Assembly: GCF_947499695.1 (NCBI RefSeq)
Contig: NZ_CANMPQ010000002.1
Coordinates: 1 to 64,000 of the forward strand
Reading direction: 5' to 3'
Length of the DNA: 64,000 nucleotides
Source: an uncultured Allomuricauda sp.
Lineage (GTDB): Bacteria > Bacteroidota > Bacteroidia > Flavobacteriales > Flavobacteriaceae
Shown here: positions 1 to 9,133 of the stretch, piece after piece
How the letters are laid out: the number at the start of each line of letters is the position of its first letter
Position numbering within the stretch: the stretch's first letter is position 1
Translations under genes and position numbers: made by a program
The notes under the pieces: model-generated
Databases searched by the model: none
The model's input: the letters and a program-made list of their open reading frames with translations, nothing else
Told to the model about the DNA's origin: nothing

Positions 1-296
1 GCAGGAAGTTCGAAGGAGTCGCATACGGTGACATCGGCAAGTACGTCAACCGTGGGCGTGCTGTTGACCGTCACGGTGAAGCTGCTCTCATCGGAGCAGT
101 TCGGGGTCGTCCCGGTCTCGGCGTAGATGAACACGGTCTGTGTCGTTAAGATGTCGTCACCGGCGCTCAGCGGTGTGCCCGTTCCCCCGGTGCCCGTGAA
201 GTAGTCCCCCGTCGTCAGGGCAGGAAGTTCGAAGGAGTCGCATACGGTGACATCGGCAAGTACGTCAACCGTGGGCGTGCTGTTGACCGTCACGGT
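1..296 (-). repeat. Tandem 219-bp coding repeat, one full unit plus the start of the next
   Basis: Bases 1-77 are identical to bases 220-296, giving a period of 219 bp (73 codons) inside the adhesin gene. The repeat encodes an Ig/PKD-like unit containing TVDVLADVTVCDSFELP. It is much richer in G+C than the rest of the gene: 74 of 120 bases at 61-180 versus 25 of 60 at 1201-1260. The array continues past the left edge, so copy number cannot be told. Confidence 0.9.
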
Positions 297-2489
297 TATG
301 GTCGCGAAGGTCTCGTTACATGGCGCCGTGGCCGTTATGGTGTAGACGAAGTCATAGCTTCCGGAAGCAACTGTTGAGAAATTCATGGCGGCAGCGGTGG
401 CATCAGTAATTGGTGAGTTTAACCCATTGCCCAAAACATTATTCACATCGGTCCAAGTCCCTCCTAGTTCTGGGACACCGCCCAAGCTGGCAGGAAGACT
501 TAATGGTGTAGCATCTCCTTCACAAATTTGCACTGTATTGTCATTTCCGGCATCGGGAGTAGTGTAAATAGTAATTGTTTGGAAGACATCCATGAAGTTA
601 CCTGAGGTATCAGTAACCCTATATGTCCGAGTGATGGTTTCTGGATTGGACATAAGATTTGACACATCACTTATATGAACCACGGTATCCACTGCACAAT
701 TGTCTGCTTCATCGGTAACCACAGAGGTGTCGGGCAGAGGAATGACCTCGCAAACGGTCAGAGGTGCGGGGTTGCTTGCCGTAGGAGGTTGGACATCTTC
801 AAGATAAGCGACCGTAAAAACATCTGTACCAACAAAATTTACATTGTAAAAAAATACATCTGAGCCTATTATGCTTGAAGCTTCTATAGATGTTATTACT
901 CCATCGCCAAAATTCCCATTTCCATCTTCGTCTATAATCAAAAATATCTCACAAGCCTCATAATTCAGTAAATCCGATCCTGTAAGATCTATCCGGACAC
1001 TTACATTGATAATTGGATTTGTACCACCAGAGCGGGTTTCAATAATTCTCCACTGCCTTGGAATTCTTCCATCAAAGCCTACAGGAGTATTAACGTTTGT
1101 GGGAAAAATTATATCTCCATGATCATTTCCCCATACCAAGTAGTTGAGTTCACGGGGCAATGAAAAATGAGATGCATCAATAGCTGTTCTGGTATCATCC
1201 AAATTATCCGCAGAGAAGTCTGAATTTGTTGATATGGTAACCCTAGCCTCTGCGTTTACGCTTTTTGAGATGCGTTGGTGTAGGTTATACCTTAATCGAT
1301 TGACACCACTATCATTAAACCTGTCTTTTCCTATACCGGCAATATCATATCGGTATGTGGCATCGAAAGGCCATATTATTGTGCCATCGGCCGCGAGATA
1401 ATTGTAAGAATCATTTCCATTAATGCTGCCCAAACCTCCAATCGCATTAAGTGTAATACCATATTTTATGGCCAAATAGCTTTCCAATCTTTGGATATGA
1501 TTTGCGTCCGAAATTCCTTCTACTAACATTACTTCTGCTATATAACCTGAAAGATTACTTGGGTCTGAAATACCACCAGGATCGGCATCATTAAAGTGCT
1601 TTCCCATTCTGTTGTAATAGAACAGGGATTCCTGCGCTGTTGGATCAAGGCGTGTTATATTAACGTCGTTCAACCCATTTACTCTTGTAGTTAAAGTTTC
1701 TTGTTGAACGGCTGGAAAACTTCTGGAAAGTACCCCGATGGTGGGGCGTTCCAATAAATCAATGCCGCCCGTTTGAAAGAATGTGCCCGAATCCCAAGTT
1801 CTACCCACAGAAAAGCGATTACCGCTTGAGACACCCAAGGAAAGATTGGTAATGGTATTTAAATGGTTGGTGATATCTCCACCAAACAGCAGGCTTTGAG
1901 TTTCTGCAGTAGTGCCGGCTCCAGGGGCTGAAAAGACAACGATGACCATAGACTCATCCCTGGCATGTGAGCGAAAGTACAGTGCTTCTCCTGCTCCGCC
2001 TCCTGAAGTACCATCAAATTGCACTGCCGGGTTAAAGTTCATGACATCCCTACGTAATGTTGGCACACCAGGTATAGCTCCTGTTGGAGTCAAAAACCCA
2101 GGACCGCCTGGGTGTTGAAAACCATGGTTAGGGTAATTCTCCCATGGCCGATTATAGTTGCCTGGATATGGTCCAGGCGGGTGTTCCATGGCATTCTGAG
2201 TGAAGTTAAAGTTGTAGTCTACCAATTCATACCATACATTGACCGGTGTGCCATCCGCCGGTGCGTATGGTGTGAAAAGAAACAAGTCACCAACAGGAGA
2301 AGGAGCATTTATAGCCCTGTCGGCAGAGTACCAGTTGTCCACTTCTTGAGCTGACAGGCTAAATACCGAGATAAGGCAAAATAGATATAATATCAATCTG
2401 CTTATTAGACTATGTATAGCGTAAGCGCGATTTGCCAATACAAAATTATTGGAGGAGAAAAAGTTGAAGGAATGTAAATGTTCAGTCAT
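1..2489 (-). CDS. Secreted repeat-containing surface adhesin (DUF8202-like plus Ig/PKD-like repeats), partial
   Basis: An uninterrupted minus-strand frame runs from an ATG at 2487-2489 off the left edge (829 codons seen, no stop), so the C terminus is missing. The leader is long: a hydrophobic stretch ends in SVFSLSAQ near residue 48, so a later TTG (for example at 2438) could be the true start. Residues about 50-540 resemble the lectin-like N-terminal region of Bacteroidota surface proteins, including LESYLAIKYGITL, typical of DUF8202. From about residue 590 the chain is Cys-containing Ig/PKD-like repeats (TVCEVIPLPD, TVQICEGDATPL, VTVCDSFELPALTTG). The last visible repeat is 73 residues and recurs tandemly. 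By family knowledge such proteins are usually exported by the type IX system through a C-terminal sorting domain; that part is outside the window, so surface attachment is inferred. Confidence 0.85.
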   Translation of the reverse strand, partial: MTEHLHSFNFFSSNNFVLANRAYAIHSLISRLILYLFCLISVFSLSAQEVDNWYSADRAINAPSPVGDLFLFTPYAPADGTPVNVWYELVDYNFNFTQNAMEHPPGPYPGNYNRPWENYPNHGFQHPGGPGFLTPTGAIPGVPTLRRDVMNFNPAVQFDGTSGGGAGEALYFRSHARDESMVIVVFSAPGAGTTAETQSLLFGGDITNHLNTITNLSLGVSSGNRFSVGRTWDSGTFFQTGGIDLLERPTIGVLSRSFPAVQQETLTTRVNGLNDVNITRLDPTAQESLFYYNRMGKHFNDADPGGISDPSNLSGYIAEVMLVEGISDANHIQRLESYLAIKYGITLNAIGGLGSINGNDSYNYLAADGTIIWPFDATYRYDIAGIGKDRFNDSGVNRLRYNLHQRISKSVNAEARVTISTNSDFSADNLDDTRTAIDASHFSLPRELNYLVWGNDHGDIIFPTNVNTPVGFDGRIPRQWRIIETRSGGTNPIINVSVRIDLTGSDLLNYEACEIFLIIDEDGNGNFGDGVITSIEASSIIGSDVFFYNVNFVGTDVFTVAYLEDVQPPTASNPAPLTVCEVIPLPDTSVVTDEADNCAVDTVVHISDVSNLMSNPETITRTYRVTDTSGNFMDVFQTITIYTTPDAGNDNTVQICEGDATPLSLPASLGGVPELGGTWTDVNNVLGNGLNSPITDATAAAMNFSTVASGSYDFVYTITATAPCNETFATITVTVNSTPTVDVLADVTVCDSFELPALTTGDYFTGTGGTGTPLSAGDDILTTQTVFIYAETGTTPNCSDESSFTVTVNSTPTVDVLADVTVCDSFELP

Positions 2490-2807
2490 AAGCTAGTAGG
2501 TTAAATTCTAGTTTTTCCTGTTATAGAAATTCCAAAATGTGATTGGGCAATAATAAAATAAGGCATTATTGACCTATGAAGGTTTGGTCAATTAATCTAT
2601 TAGAGTCGTGAATTGACGAAAGGGCATAATGAATTGATAAACCCAAAAATCCATTGATAATCAACATGTTAAATATGTAAGATTTTTCTTCATCCCGTTC
2701 TTTGTGCGCCATTAAACTCAATTCGTGTTCGATCAAAACAGAAAAATCCAGAAATAAAAAAACCCTGGAGGCATGCCTCCAGGGTTTTTGATTTTTTGTT
2801 TGGAAGT
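2490..2807. other. Intergenic region upstream of the adhesin
   Basis: This 318-bp AT-rich gap separates the adhesin start from the OmpA-family gene. It holds the strong hairpin terminator at 2758-2789 and must contain the adhesin promoter, since that terminator would end transcripts arriving from upstream. I did not find a convincing TTG/TAnnTTTG promoter pair on the minus strand. No coding frame or RNA gene was seen. Confidence 0.6.
2758..2789 (-). terminator. Perfect-palindrome hairpin terminator of the OmpA-family gene
   Basis: The stem is a perfect inverted repeat (left arm AAAAACCCTGGAGGCA, right arm its complement) with runs of A and T on the two sides, so it can act in either direction. 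It begins about 20 bp past the stop of the OmpA-family gene, which fits a Rho-independent terminator for that gene. Confidence 0.9.
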
Positions 2808-4961
2808 TTATTTTATTAGGTTTATTTCTACCCTTCTATTTTGTTTTCTTCCAATTCTTGTGCTGTTGGAAGCCATTGGTTTTTTTTCACCGTATCCAAT
2901 CGCATTCAATCTTTCTGAAGATATCCCTTCATTGATTAGAAAGTCTCTTACAGAATTGGCCCTTGCTTCTGAAAGTCGCTGGTTGCTTGCGCTACTTCCT
3001 ACACTATCGGTATGCCCTTCCACGGTGAATTTGGCATTGGGATATTCGTTAAGTATTTGGATAATATCTACCATCACGGTTACTGACTCTGGTTTTATGG
3101 TAGCCTTTCCTGTATCGAATAGAATCGTCTTGGCATAGTCATTCAATTGCTTTTGTATTTCAATTGTAACTTCTGGACATCCATAATTGTCTACAGGGCC
3201 AGCAGTATCTGGACACAGATCATCTATATCCACTAATGTGTCCCCATCTTTATCTGGACATCCCTTGTTTTCAATACTGCCCGGATTTTTGGGACAGCGA
3301 TCATCGGCGTCAGCTATACCATCGCCATCAGTATCAGGGCACCCATTAAACTCTTCAAGGCCTGAAATCATAGGGCAGTCATCATCCTTATCCAATACTC
3401 CATCCGAATCGGTGTCTTTCCATGGACACCCATTGTTTTCTTTAGGTCCAGCTACTTTAGGACAGTTGTCATCTTTGTCCAAAATTCCATCCGAATCAGT
3501 GTCTTTCCATGGACATCCTTTGTTTTCAATGGGCCCTGCAACATCTGGACAGCTATCTTCATCGTTAACTATGCCGTCATTGTCTCTGTCCTTTAACTTT
3601 GTTTGATATATCGGAATTTTAAGCCCTGCATATAAATCTGCGGCTTTGGTATTCTTCCCTGTGACAGCAGAAATAATGGACTGGGACCCCAAATATATCG
3701 GACCTAGCCTTAAACCTGCACCCCATTGGAAACCTACTCCTTCCAAATGACTTAATGGAGAGTAGATTCCTAACCATGGAAGCTCATATCTTGGAGTTAA
3801 TGTTACCTGATTCAGAATTCTACCGGTATTGATCTTATTTTTTGATGTCAAAGGAATATCTGCATTCAAGTTTAGGTAGAAGTTTGCGTTCATATTCCAA
3901 TCCACATTGGCATGAACGGCGGTTGGTAGGGTAATATCACTTGATTTAGTTTCAGATATTAAATCAAAGTTATCTTCGAGACCTTCCTCCAATACATCAC
4001 CATCAAAATCGTCAATGTTTTGTGTTCTGTTCAAATTATATAATCTATTTACACCATTGGCGTCTTTTATTTTTCCAATGTCCGTTATGGACAGTCCAAG
4101 TTTGAATTTATATTTATTAGCGCCTCTATCTACTATGGTTTTTCCTGAGACGTCTGTCTTATTGAACTTTTCAAATTCGGGCCTCCATTCATAAACAAAA
4201 CCTAAATCTGTACCAAAACCTGCTCCTCCACTAAAATCAAAAAAATTACCTCCGTTACCTGTATCATCTAAATTATCGGTATTCCCATAATTGAGCTGAC
4301 CTGTTGTTGTTATCTCGCGATTTGCAGCATCATAATCCAATGTTACATCGGTTCCATTAACATATACGTTACCCATACCCTGGATATATTTTAAGCTCAA
4401 TCCTCCCTTAATAAAGTTCTTGCCATCATTCATCAACACTCTTGCATATGAGATGCCAATCTCTCCCCAAAAATTAAAGGAGCCATTTACATTGCCTTGA
4501 TCTATAAAAAAATCTTGACTTTCATCAAAACCTCCTTCCTTATCCAAAATTTCACCACTGACATCGTAAAGATTAAAAATCGACCGCACTCGTGTGAAAA
4601 TTGTTAAGGATTGTTTCTCATTCAAACTTAGCATTACGGAGGGTCCTAAAACATCAATATTCCAAGCTAGGAAATTATCATTGGAAGGGAAGGTAGCAGC
4701 ATTATCAAAAGCCTCACTAAAATCACCAAAGGCATCGTTTAGGTTGAAGCCTATATAGTTATTACCGAAGAATGCGCTGACTCCAAACAGGTTTATATCA
4801 AGCTTAAGTCTAGAATCTGCAATGTTAGCTGGATTGGAAATTACTCCATGCATTCCACTGTAATTATCTGTAAGAAGACCTCCATACGATTGAGCTCTTG
4901 CGGAACATACGGCCGCAAGCAGTAAAAAGCCAAGCAATGTGTTTTTTGAAAACATGTTCAT
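2808..4961 (-). CDS. DUF5723 / thrombospondin type 3 repeat / OmpA-family outer-membrane protein
   Basis: 717 residues. A signal peptide ([13 protein letters not shown]) is followed by a long beta-rich region beginning [31 protein letters not shown], shown here only as its pieces [15 protein letters not shown] and [11 protein letters not shown], characteristic of DUF5723 outer-membrane proteins of Bacteroidota. Then come five acidic calcium-binding thrombospondin type 3 repeats (DRDNDGI, DTDSDGI, DTDSDGV, DTDGDGI, DKDGDTL, each closing with CP). Residues about 605-717 are an OmpA C-terminal domain with [11 protein letters not shown] and the RLSEARA peptidoglycan-binding segment. The likely role is a barrel anchored non-covalently to peptidoglycan. 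It lies upstream of the adhesin on the same strand but a strong terminator separates them. A second Met at residue 3 is an alternative start. Confidence 0.9.
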   Translation of the reverse strand: MNMFSKNTLLGFLLLAAVCSARAQSYGGLLTDNYSGMHGVISNPANIADSRLKLDINLFGVSAFFGNNYIGFNLNDAFGDFSEAFDNAATFPSNDNFLAWNIDVLGPSVMLSLNEKQSLTIFTRVRSIFNLYDVSGEILDKEGGFDESQDFFIDQGNVNGSFNFWGEIGISYARVLMNDGKNFIKGGLSLKYIQGMGNVYVNGTDVTLDYDAANREITTTGQLNYGNTDNLDDTGNGGNFFDFSGGAGFGTDLGFVYEWRPEFEKFNKTDVSGKTIVDRGANKYKFKLGLSITDIGKIKDANGVNRLYNLNRTQNIDDFDGDVLEEGLEDNFDLISETKSSDITLPTAVHANVDWNMNANFYLNLNADIPLTSKNKINTGRILNQVTLTPRYELPWLGIYSPLSHLEGVGFQWGAGLRLGPIYLGSQSIISAVTGKNTKAADLYAGLKIPIYQTKLKDRDNDGIVNDEDSCPDVAGPIENKGCPWKDTDSDGILDKDDNCPKVAGPKENNGCPWKDTDSDGVLDKDDDCPMISGLEEFNGCPDTDGDGIADADDRCPKNPGSIENKGCPDKDGDTLVDIDDLCPDTAGPVDNYGCPEVTIEIQKQLNDYAKTILFDTGKATIKPESVTVMVDIIQILNEYPNAKFTVEGHTDSVGSSASNQRLSEARANSVRDFLINEGISSERLNAIGYGEKKPMASNSTRIGRKQNRRVEINLIK

Positions 4962-5202
4962 GGGGTTGAGACCAAAAAGATTTTTGGACAGGGTTATAAA
5001 TAAGGTTAATTATCGATTACAAAGAGAAGGCAAATGGTCTTTCGATAATTCTACCAATGAACAAATGGCTATTTTGGATTGACGAATGCCTTATTTGGTC
5101 CCATAGAGATACCTTTCAGCATTCATGTAAATGACAAAAATGGAATGGAATTAAGATGAGTAAACCCTAATTATTGTTACATCACAAGTGAGGTGATTGA
5201 GA

Positions 5203-7248
5203 TTAATTAAAAACAAGCTCATCCAAAAAGATAAAGCTGTTTCCGCCTGGCACAGCATGCCAATCTGGATTTTTAAGAGGGCTTTCAACCAGAAGACGCA
5301 CCTTTTTTAAGGCTATGGGGTCAAAATCAATATTGTAAGCTTTTCGCTCTATGATGACCGATGGTTGTTGAATACCTAGTTTTACTGTTTTAAGTTTGCT
5401 GAAAGTACTACCATCGGTGGAGCCCCAGACCGTATACCCAACAGGAAAAAATATCCAATTATTAGGGATTGAAAGGCTTCCAATTGAAATATTGGAAACC
5501 ACGGTTTGTTCCTTAAATTCAATAGTCGCGGTCATATGTTGCGCTTCAAAACCAACCCAGTTTCCATCTACAAAATTTGTTGTGCCGCGTTTGAGATCCA
5601 TAAGTGTTTTTCCCCCTTTTGCCTGATATTTTGGATGTGGTGATCTAGCTAAGGACACGTTGCTAATTTGAGCCTGGCTTTTCAGGAAATCGATAGAAGC
5701 AGGTTCGCTTGGCTCCCAACCATCCAAGCTGGTATATGCCTTTAATGTTGTAGTTTCATTTAGGTAAAATGGTTCGGTGTACTCCCTAGGTACAGTATCA
5801 TTTTTAGCATTTTCTGAAACATAATATACTTTTGCTCCTTCAAAAAATTGTTCTATGGCCACCTCAACCGAATCCGTGAAAATTTCATGTGCGGCCAATA
5901 TGGTTGGAGGGGCTAAGGTACTTGCGGCAAAAACGCTATCTGCAATCTGGCCTTGAACCGTTACTCCATTACTTTGGTCCTCAAAAGCCAAAATACCGTC
6001 CTTGGTCATTTTGGTTCTCCATGTAAAGACGGTTTTCAGATTGGGAAAATTCTCCAATATCTTCAGTGCCGAATCATCGAGTTCAGTACCATAAAGGTTT
6101 ACAGATTCCAAATAATCAAACTTCGCTAACTGCTTAATGGTTTCATTACTTATATCAGTGTGTTGTAATTGAAGTTTGGTGAGGTTCTTAAATGGCCTTA
6201 ACTGCTTTACGAGTTCATCATTAAAGTTGGTATAACCCAGATTCAGACCAACTATATTTTCTCTGTGTTCTTTCAATAACTCAAAGTCAGCCTCAGAAAT
6301 GTCCTTTCGTTTCTTAAAATTTACCGAAATCAAAGGCATATCTTCTGCAGCAAGTTGTGCCGACATTCTGTTTTGAGCCAGGGAAGTAATAAATTCCAAT
6401 GGAACCTCATCAACTTGTTCTGCAATCAAAGCCCTTGTAGAAGTATCTTTTTCCAAAGAAGCCAGAATGCCATCCAATTTTGCATCTCGAGGCAAATCTT
6501 TGGTGACACAGTCGAAACAATTCTGATTCTGAATCCACCATTCCATCAATTGCATTTCGTCTGAAGTCAACTGAACTTTCCCTTTTGGAGGCATGTGATC
6601 ATCATCTTCCAGCGGAAGTTCAAGGTGATACATGAAACGTGTTTTTTGTTCGACGCTTAAAGAATCAAACAACGAACCTGACTCACCTCCTGCAAGTAAT
6701 TCTTTCTCTGTAGTGAGGAGCAAATCTCCCTTGGATTTCCCTTGATTATGACAACTAACACACTTTCTCTGAAGAACGGGCTGAATAATGTCCGAAAAAA
6801 CCATCGCCTTGTCAACATCTTCAATTACCGGATCTTCATACTCCTCGTGAAACAGAAAGTCTTCTCCATGGGTAAGACTACCTCCATAATGTCCTGTCAA
6901 GGTCAACAACACCAAAACCACAATAAAAACTGGGAAATACGCTCGTTGAGCTATATTCTTCGGTGACTTTTTCAGAAAGAAGAGCAACAAACTCCCCACT
7001 GCAAAAGCCACAGCAATCCACCTATGATTGAACAGGAGAGCTTCGTCATATCCTCCACCATCACCTAAAAACCAACCAGACACTATAGAAAATACAGAAC
7101 TCAAAGCTCCTATGCCTAAAGCAAACAATATGGTTCCATTGTCCTTCGGAGCTGGCTTTTTTCTGTAATACAGTTCCATTAAGAAAGCTAGAACCAAAAT
7201 ACCAATGGGTAAATGGACAAATAAGGGATGTAAGTTGCCTAATTGCAT
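5203..7248 (-). CDS. Membrane-anchored DUF2231 - cytochrome c - LRR - chitobiase-C-like fusion protein
   Basis: 681 residues, last gene of the five-gene operon. The N terminus (LHPLFVHLPIGILVLAFLME) and three further hydrophobic segments to about residue 120 match DUF2231 membrane modules. A planctomycete-type cytochrome c segment follows with the haem c motif C163-VS-C166-H167 (KCVSCHNQGKSKGDLLL) and the downstream Met ligand candidate in DDHMPPKGK. Residues about 310-430 look like leucine-rich repeats (LKNLTKLQLQHTDISNETI). The C-terminal 230 residues hold a chitobiase/hexosaminidase C-terminal-like beta domain and an F5/8 type C-like module (GNWVGFEAQHMTATIEF). The C-terminal part is clearly homologous to the neighbouring lipoprotein at 7263-8102. 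It probably sits in the membrane with the haem in the periplasm. Substrate is unknown. Confidence 0.85.
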   Translation of the reverse strand: MQLGNLHPLFVHLPIGILVLAFLMELYYRKKPAPKDNGTILFALGIGALSSVFSIVSGWFLGDGGGYDEALLFNHRWIAVAFAVGSLLLFFLKKSPKNIAQRAYFPVFIVVLVLLTLTGHYGGSLTHGEDFLFHEEYEDPVIEDVDKAMVFSDIIQPVLQRKCVSCHNQGKSKGDLLLTTEKELLAGGESGSLFDSLSVEQKTRFMYHLELPLEDDDHMPPKGKVQLTSDEMQLMEWWIQNQNCFDCVTKDLPRDAKLDGILASLEKDTSTRALIAEQVDEVPLEFITSLAQNRMSAQLAAEDMPLISVNFKKRKDISEADFELLKEHRENIVGLNLGYTNFNDELVKQLRPFKNLTKLQLQHTDISNETIKQLAKFDYLESVNLYGTELDDSALKILENFPNLKTVFTWRTKMTKDGILAFEDQSNGVTVQGQIADSVFAASTLAPPTILAAHEIFTDSVEVAIEQFFEGAKVYYVSENAKNDTVPREYTEPFYLNETTTLKAYTSLDGWEPSEPASIDFLKSQAQISNVSLARSPHPKYQAKGGKTLMDLKRGTTNFVDGNWVGFEAQHMTATIEFKEQTVVSNISIGSLSIPNNWIFFPVGYTVWGSTDGSTFSKLKTVKLGIQQPSVIIERKAYNIDFDPIALKKVRLLVESPLKNPDWHAVPGGNSFIFLDELVFN

Positions 7249-7262
7249 GCTTCGTTCTTCGG

Positions 7263-8102
7263 TTATTCAATCAAAATTTCATCTACAAAAGTCCAAGGCA
7301 TGGTTCCTTTGCCAGGATGCCATTCTGGGATTCCATTCAATGCGTAGATTGTTATAGTGATTTGGTCATATTCTCCTTTTTCTATCGGAACTTCTGTGAA
7401 ACCCATTTTTTTGCTTTCACCATTTTCCGAAGGCTCAAGTTTTAACTTGCCTATAGATTTGCCGGATGTTGTTACCTCTATAGCATCCGGAAGAAAAATC
7501 CATGAGCCATGATCTTGTAGCAATCCCACCAACACTTTTTCCATTGGTTCTGAATCTGAAAAATCAAGATTTATAATAGTTTCGGCAGTCTGAAATCCTA
7601 ACCACCTAGCTTCGTTTCTGAAATTTACTCCCCCTTTTCTACCATCGATTAGGGTGTTTGGTCCATTTGCCTTATAATTTTCATGTGCTTCCGGCGTCAC
7701 CGAAACAGAAGCCCCGGAAATATCTTTTTTCATCTGAATGATTGTTCCTTTCACTGTTTCACTAGCATTAAAATCAGGATGAAACGCTTTTACTTTTAGA
7801 TGCGTTGTTGTTGAAACCACTATTGGAGCAATGTAGATTGGTGAACCAGAAGTCACCTCGCTGTTATCCAATGTATATCTGATGTTGGCCTCATTGCTTC
7901 CTGTAAATAATTTAAAATGTGCTGTCTTATTGAACAGAAGCGAATCAACTTCTATCCGTGGTGGGGCCAATTGTACTACTTCAGCTTTTAAAAAGTTTGC
8001 TTTTTTTGATTCGCAGGCTGTTATCGATATTAAAAAAGAACCAATCGCGACATAGTTGAGGATATGTAACCTCTGAAAATTCAATCCAAACCACCCCATC
8101 AT
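7263..8102 (-). CDS. Lipoprotein with chitobiase-C-like and F5/8 type C-like domains
   Basis: 279 residues. A signal peptide with lipobox SITAC predicts lipidation at Cys30. The mature protein has a chitobiase/hexosaminidase C-terminal-like fold (APPRIEVDSLLFN, IRYTLDNSE, TTHLKVKAF) followed by an F5/8 type C-like module (ENYKANGPNTLIDGRKGG, ARWLGFQTAETIINLDF). These are the accessory modules usually attached to GH20 hexosaminidases; no catalytic domain is present. The start overlaps the stop of the NHL gene upstream (ATGA), so translation is probably coupled. It is a paralogue of the C terminus of the next protein. A glycan-binding or complex-forming role is inference. Confidence 0.8.
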   Translation of the reverse strand: MMGWFGLNFQRLHILNYVAIGSFLISITACESKKANFLKAEVVQLAPPRIEVDSLLFNKTAHFKLFTGSNEANIRYTLDNSEVTSGSPIYIAPIVVSTTTHLKVKAFHPDFNASETVKGTIIQMKKDISGASVSVTPEAHENYKANGPNTLIDGRKGGVNFRNEARWLGFQTAETIINLDFSDSEPMEKVLVGLLQDHGSWIFLPDAIEVTTSGKSIGKLKLEPSENGESKKMGFTEVPIEKGEYDQITITIYALNGIPEWHPGKGTMPWTFVDEILIE

Positions 8103-9133
8103 ACCCTATATAATTTTATTGGATATGTGTTCCAGGAATTCCATTGTGCCACATAGATATTATCATCTTCATCTATACAAACATCATGAGGATGTCTGAA
8201 TATTTTTAGCGCCTGGTGCATATGACTCAAATTTCCATTCTCGTATGTGGGAGTACTCCCGCCTGGTGCGGAAATGAGTTTATTATTTTCATCAAGAATG
8301 GAGATAAATCCAGTTCCTTCAGAACCATCTCCAGACCAAATAGTTGCCAAATACACATTTTTGTTGTGTATTACAGGCCTGCAGATATATGCTCCCGGCA
8401 AATCGATGGTCTCCAGATATTCGCCCGACATTGAAAATCGTTTTAACTTATTCTGCTGTCTTGCAGTAATCAATAAAGTGGGATTGGATGCATCACGATT
8501 ATCAATACAGATACCATGAGCATTGTTGAACAGGTGATCTTCATCTCCTGGACCTCCAAAAACATTTTTGACTTTACCTTTGGCATCATAATGGGTAATA
8601 TACTGAGCTCCATATCCATCTGCTACATAAACATCACCATTATCTGCTATAGCGGTTTCGGTTGGAATATATTCCTCTTTCTTCTGATACTTTCCTGTTT
8701 CTATTGGAAAAGGAAATACTTGTATCACCTTTCCATCTAAAGTGGTTTTTATGACCTCGTGACGATTGTTATCGCTGATATATAAAAACTCCGTCCCATT
8801 TTCATCATGAAGCGTAAGACCATGGGCTCCTGGGTAATCTGTCCCCCATGAATCCAATAATTTTCCGGACTTATCATAAATTAGGACATTGTTTTGGGTA
8901 TGATTGGTAAGTAAAATTATCCGGCCCTTGGCATCCTGGGCCATTTCGTGACAATCTTGCACCGGGTAACGCTCACTATTGAGTTTTCCCCAATCCATAT
9001 CGACCTTGTATTTGTAGTCGCCATGTCCTATTATAGCATCTTTCATAAATCTTGGAGAAAATGATATGTTACCAACAGAAGCCAAACCAATACCTGCCAA
9101 ACTACTTTTCTCAATGAACTTCCTACGCTTCAT
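8099..9133 (-). CDS. Tat-exported NHL-repeat (six-bladed propeller) protein
   Basis: 344 residues. A twin-arginine leader (KRRKFIEKSSLAGIGLASVG) indicates folded export by Tat. The remainder is built of NHL-type blades with alternating DxxGxI and YVADxxxxxI patterns (DAKGRIILLTNHTQNNVLIY, NGDVYVADGYGAQYI, HPHDVCIDEDDNIYVAQWN). Such propellers occur in peptidyl-alpha-hydroxyglycine amidating lyase-like proteins and in many scaffold proteins; the enzyme role cannot be assigned from sequence. The ATG overlaps the upstream DUF1501 stop (TAATG) and its own stop overlaps the downstream start, so it is embedded in a translationally coupled operon. Confidence 0.85.
   Translation of the reverse strand: MKRRKFIEKSSLAGIGLASVGNISFSPRFMKDAIIGHGDYKYKVDMDWGKLNSERYPVQDCHEMAQDAKGRIILLTNHTQNNVLIYDKSGKLLDSWGTDYPGAHGLTLHDENGTEFLYISDNNRHEVIKTTLDGKVIQVFPFPIETGKYQKKEEYIPTETAIADNGDVYVADGYGAQYITHYDAKGKVKNVFGGPGDEDHLFNNAHGICIDNRDASNPTLLITARQQNKLKRFSMSGEYLETIDLPGAYICRPVIHNKNVYLATIWSGDGSEGTGFISILDENNKLISAPGGSTPTYENGNLSHMHQALKIFRHPHDVCIDEDDNIYVAQWNSWNTYPIKLYRV

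Noticed and set aside
1-296. Direct repeats as a possible CRISPR or attachment site
   Set aside because: The period of 219 bp is a multiple of three and the frame remains open, so it is a protein repeat.
3200-3580. Regularly spaced similar segments that could be taken for a CRISPR or DNA repeat array
   Set aside because: They encode the five thrombospondin type 3 repeats, vary at the DNA level, and lie in a continuous reading frame.
2773-3606. Plus-strand open frames of 121 and 139 codons opposite the OmpA-family gene
   Set aside because: They are antisense to the OmpA and thrombospondin type 3 repeat coding region, whose repeats alone explain the regular open frame.
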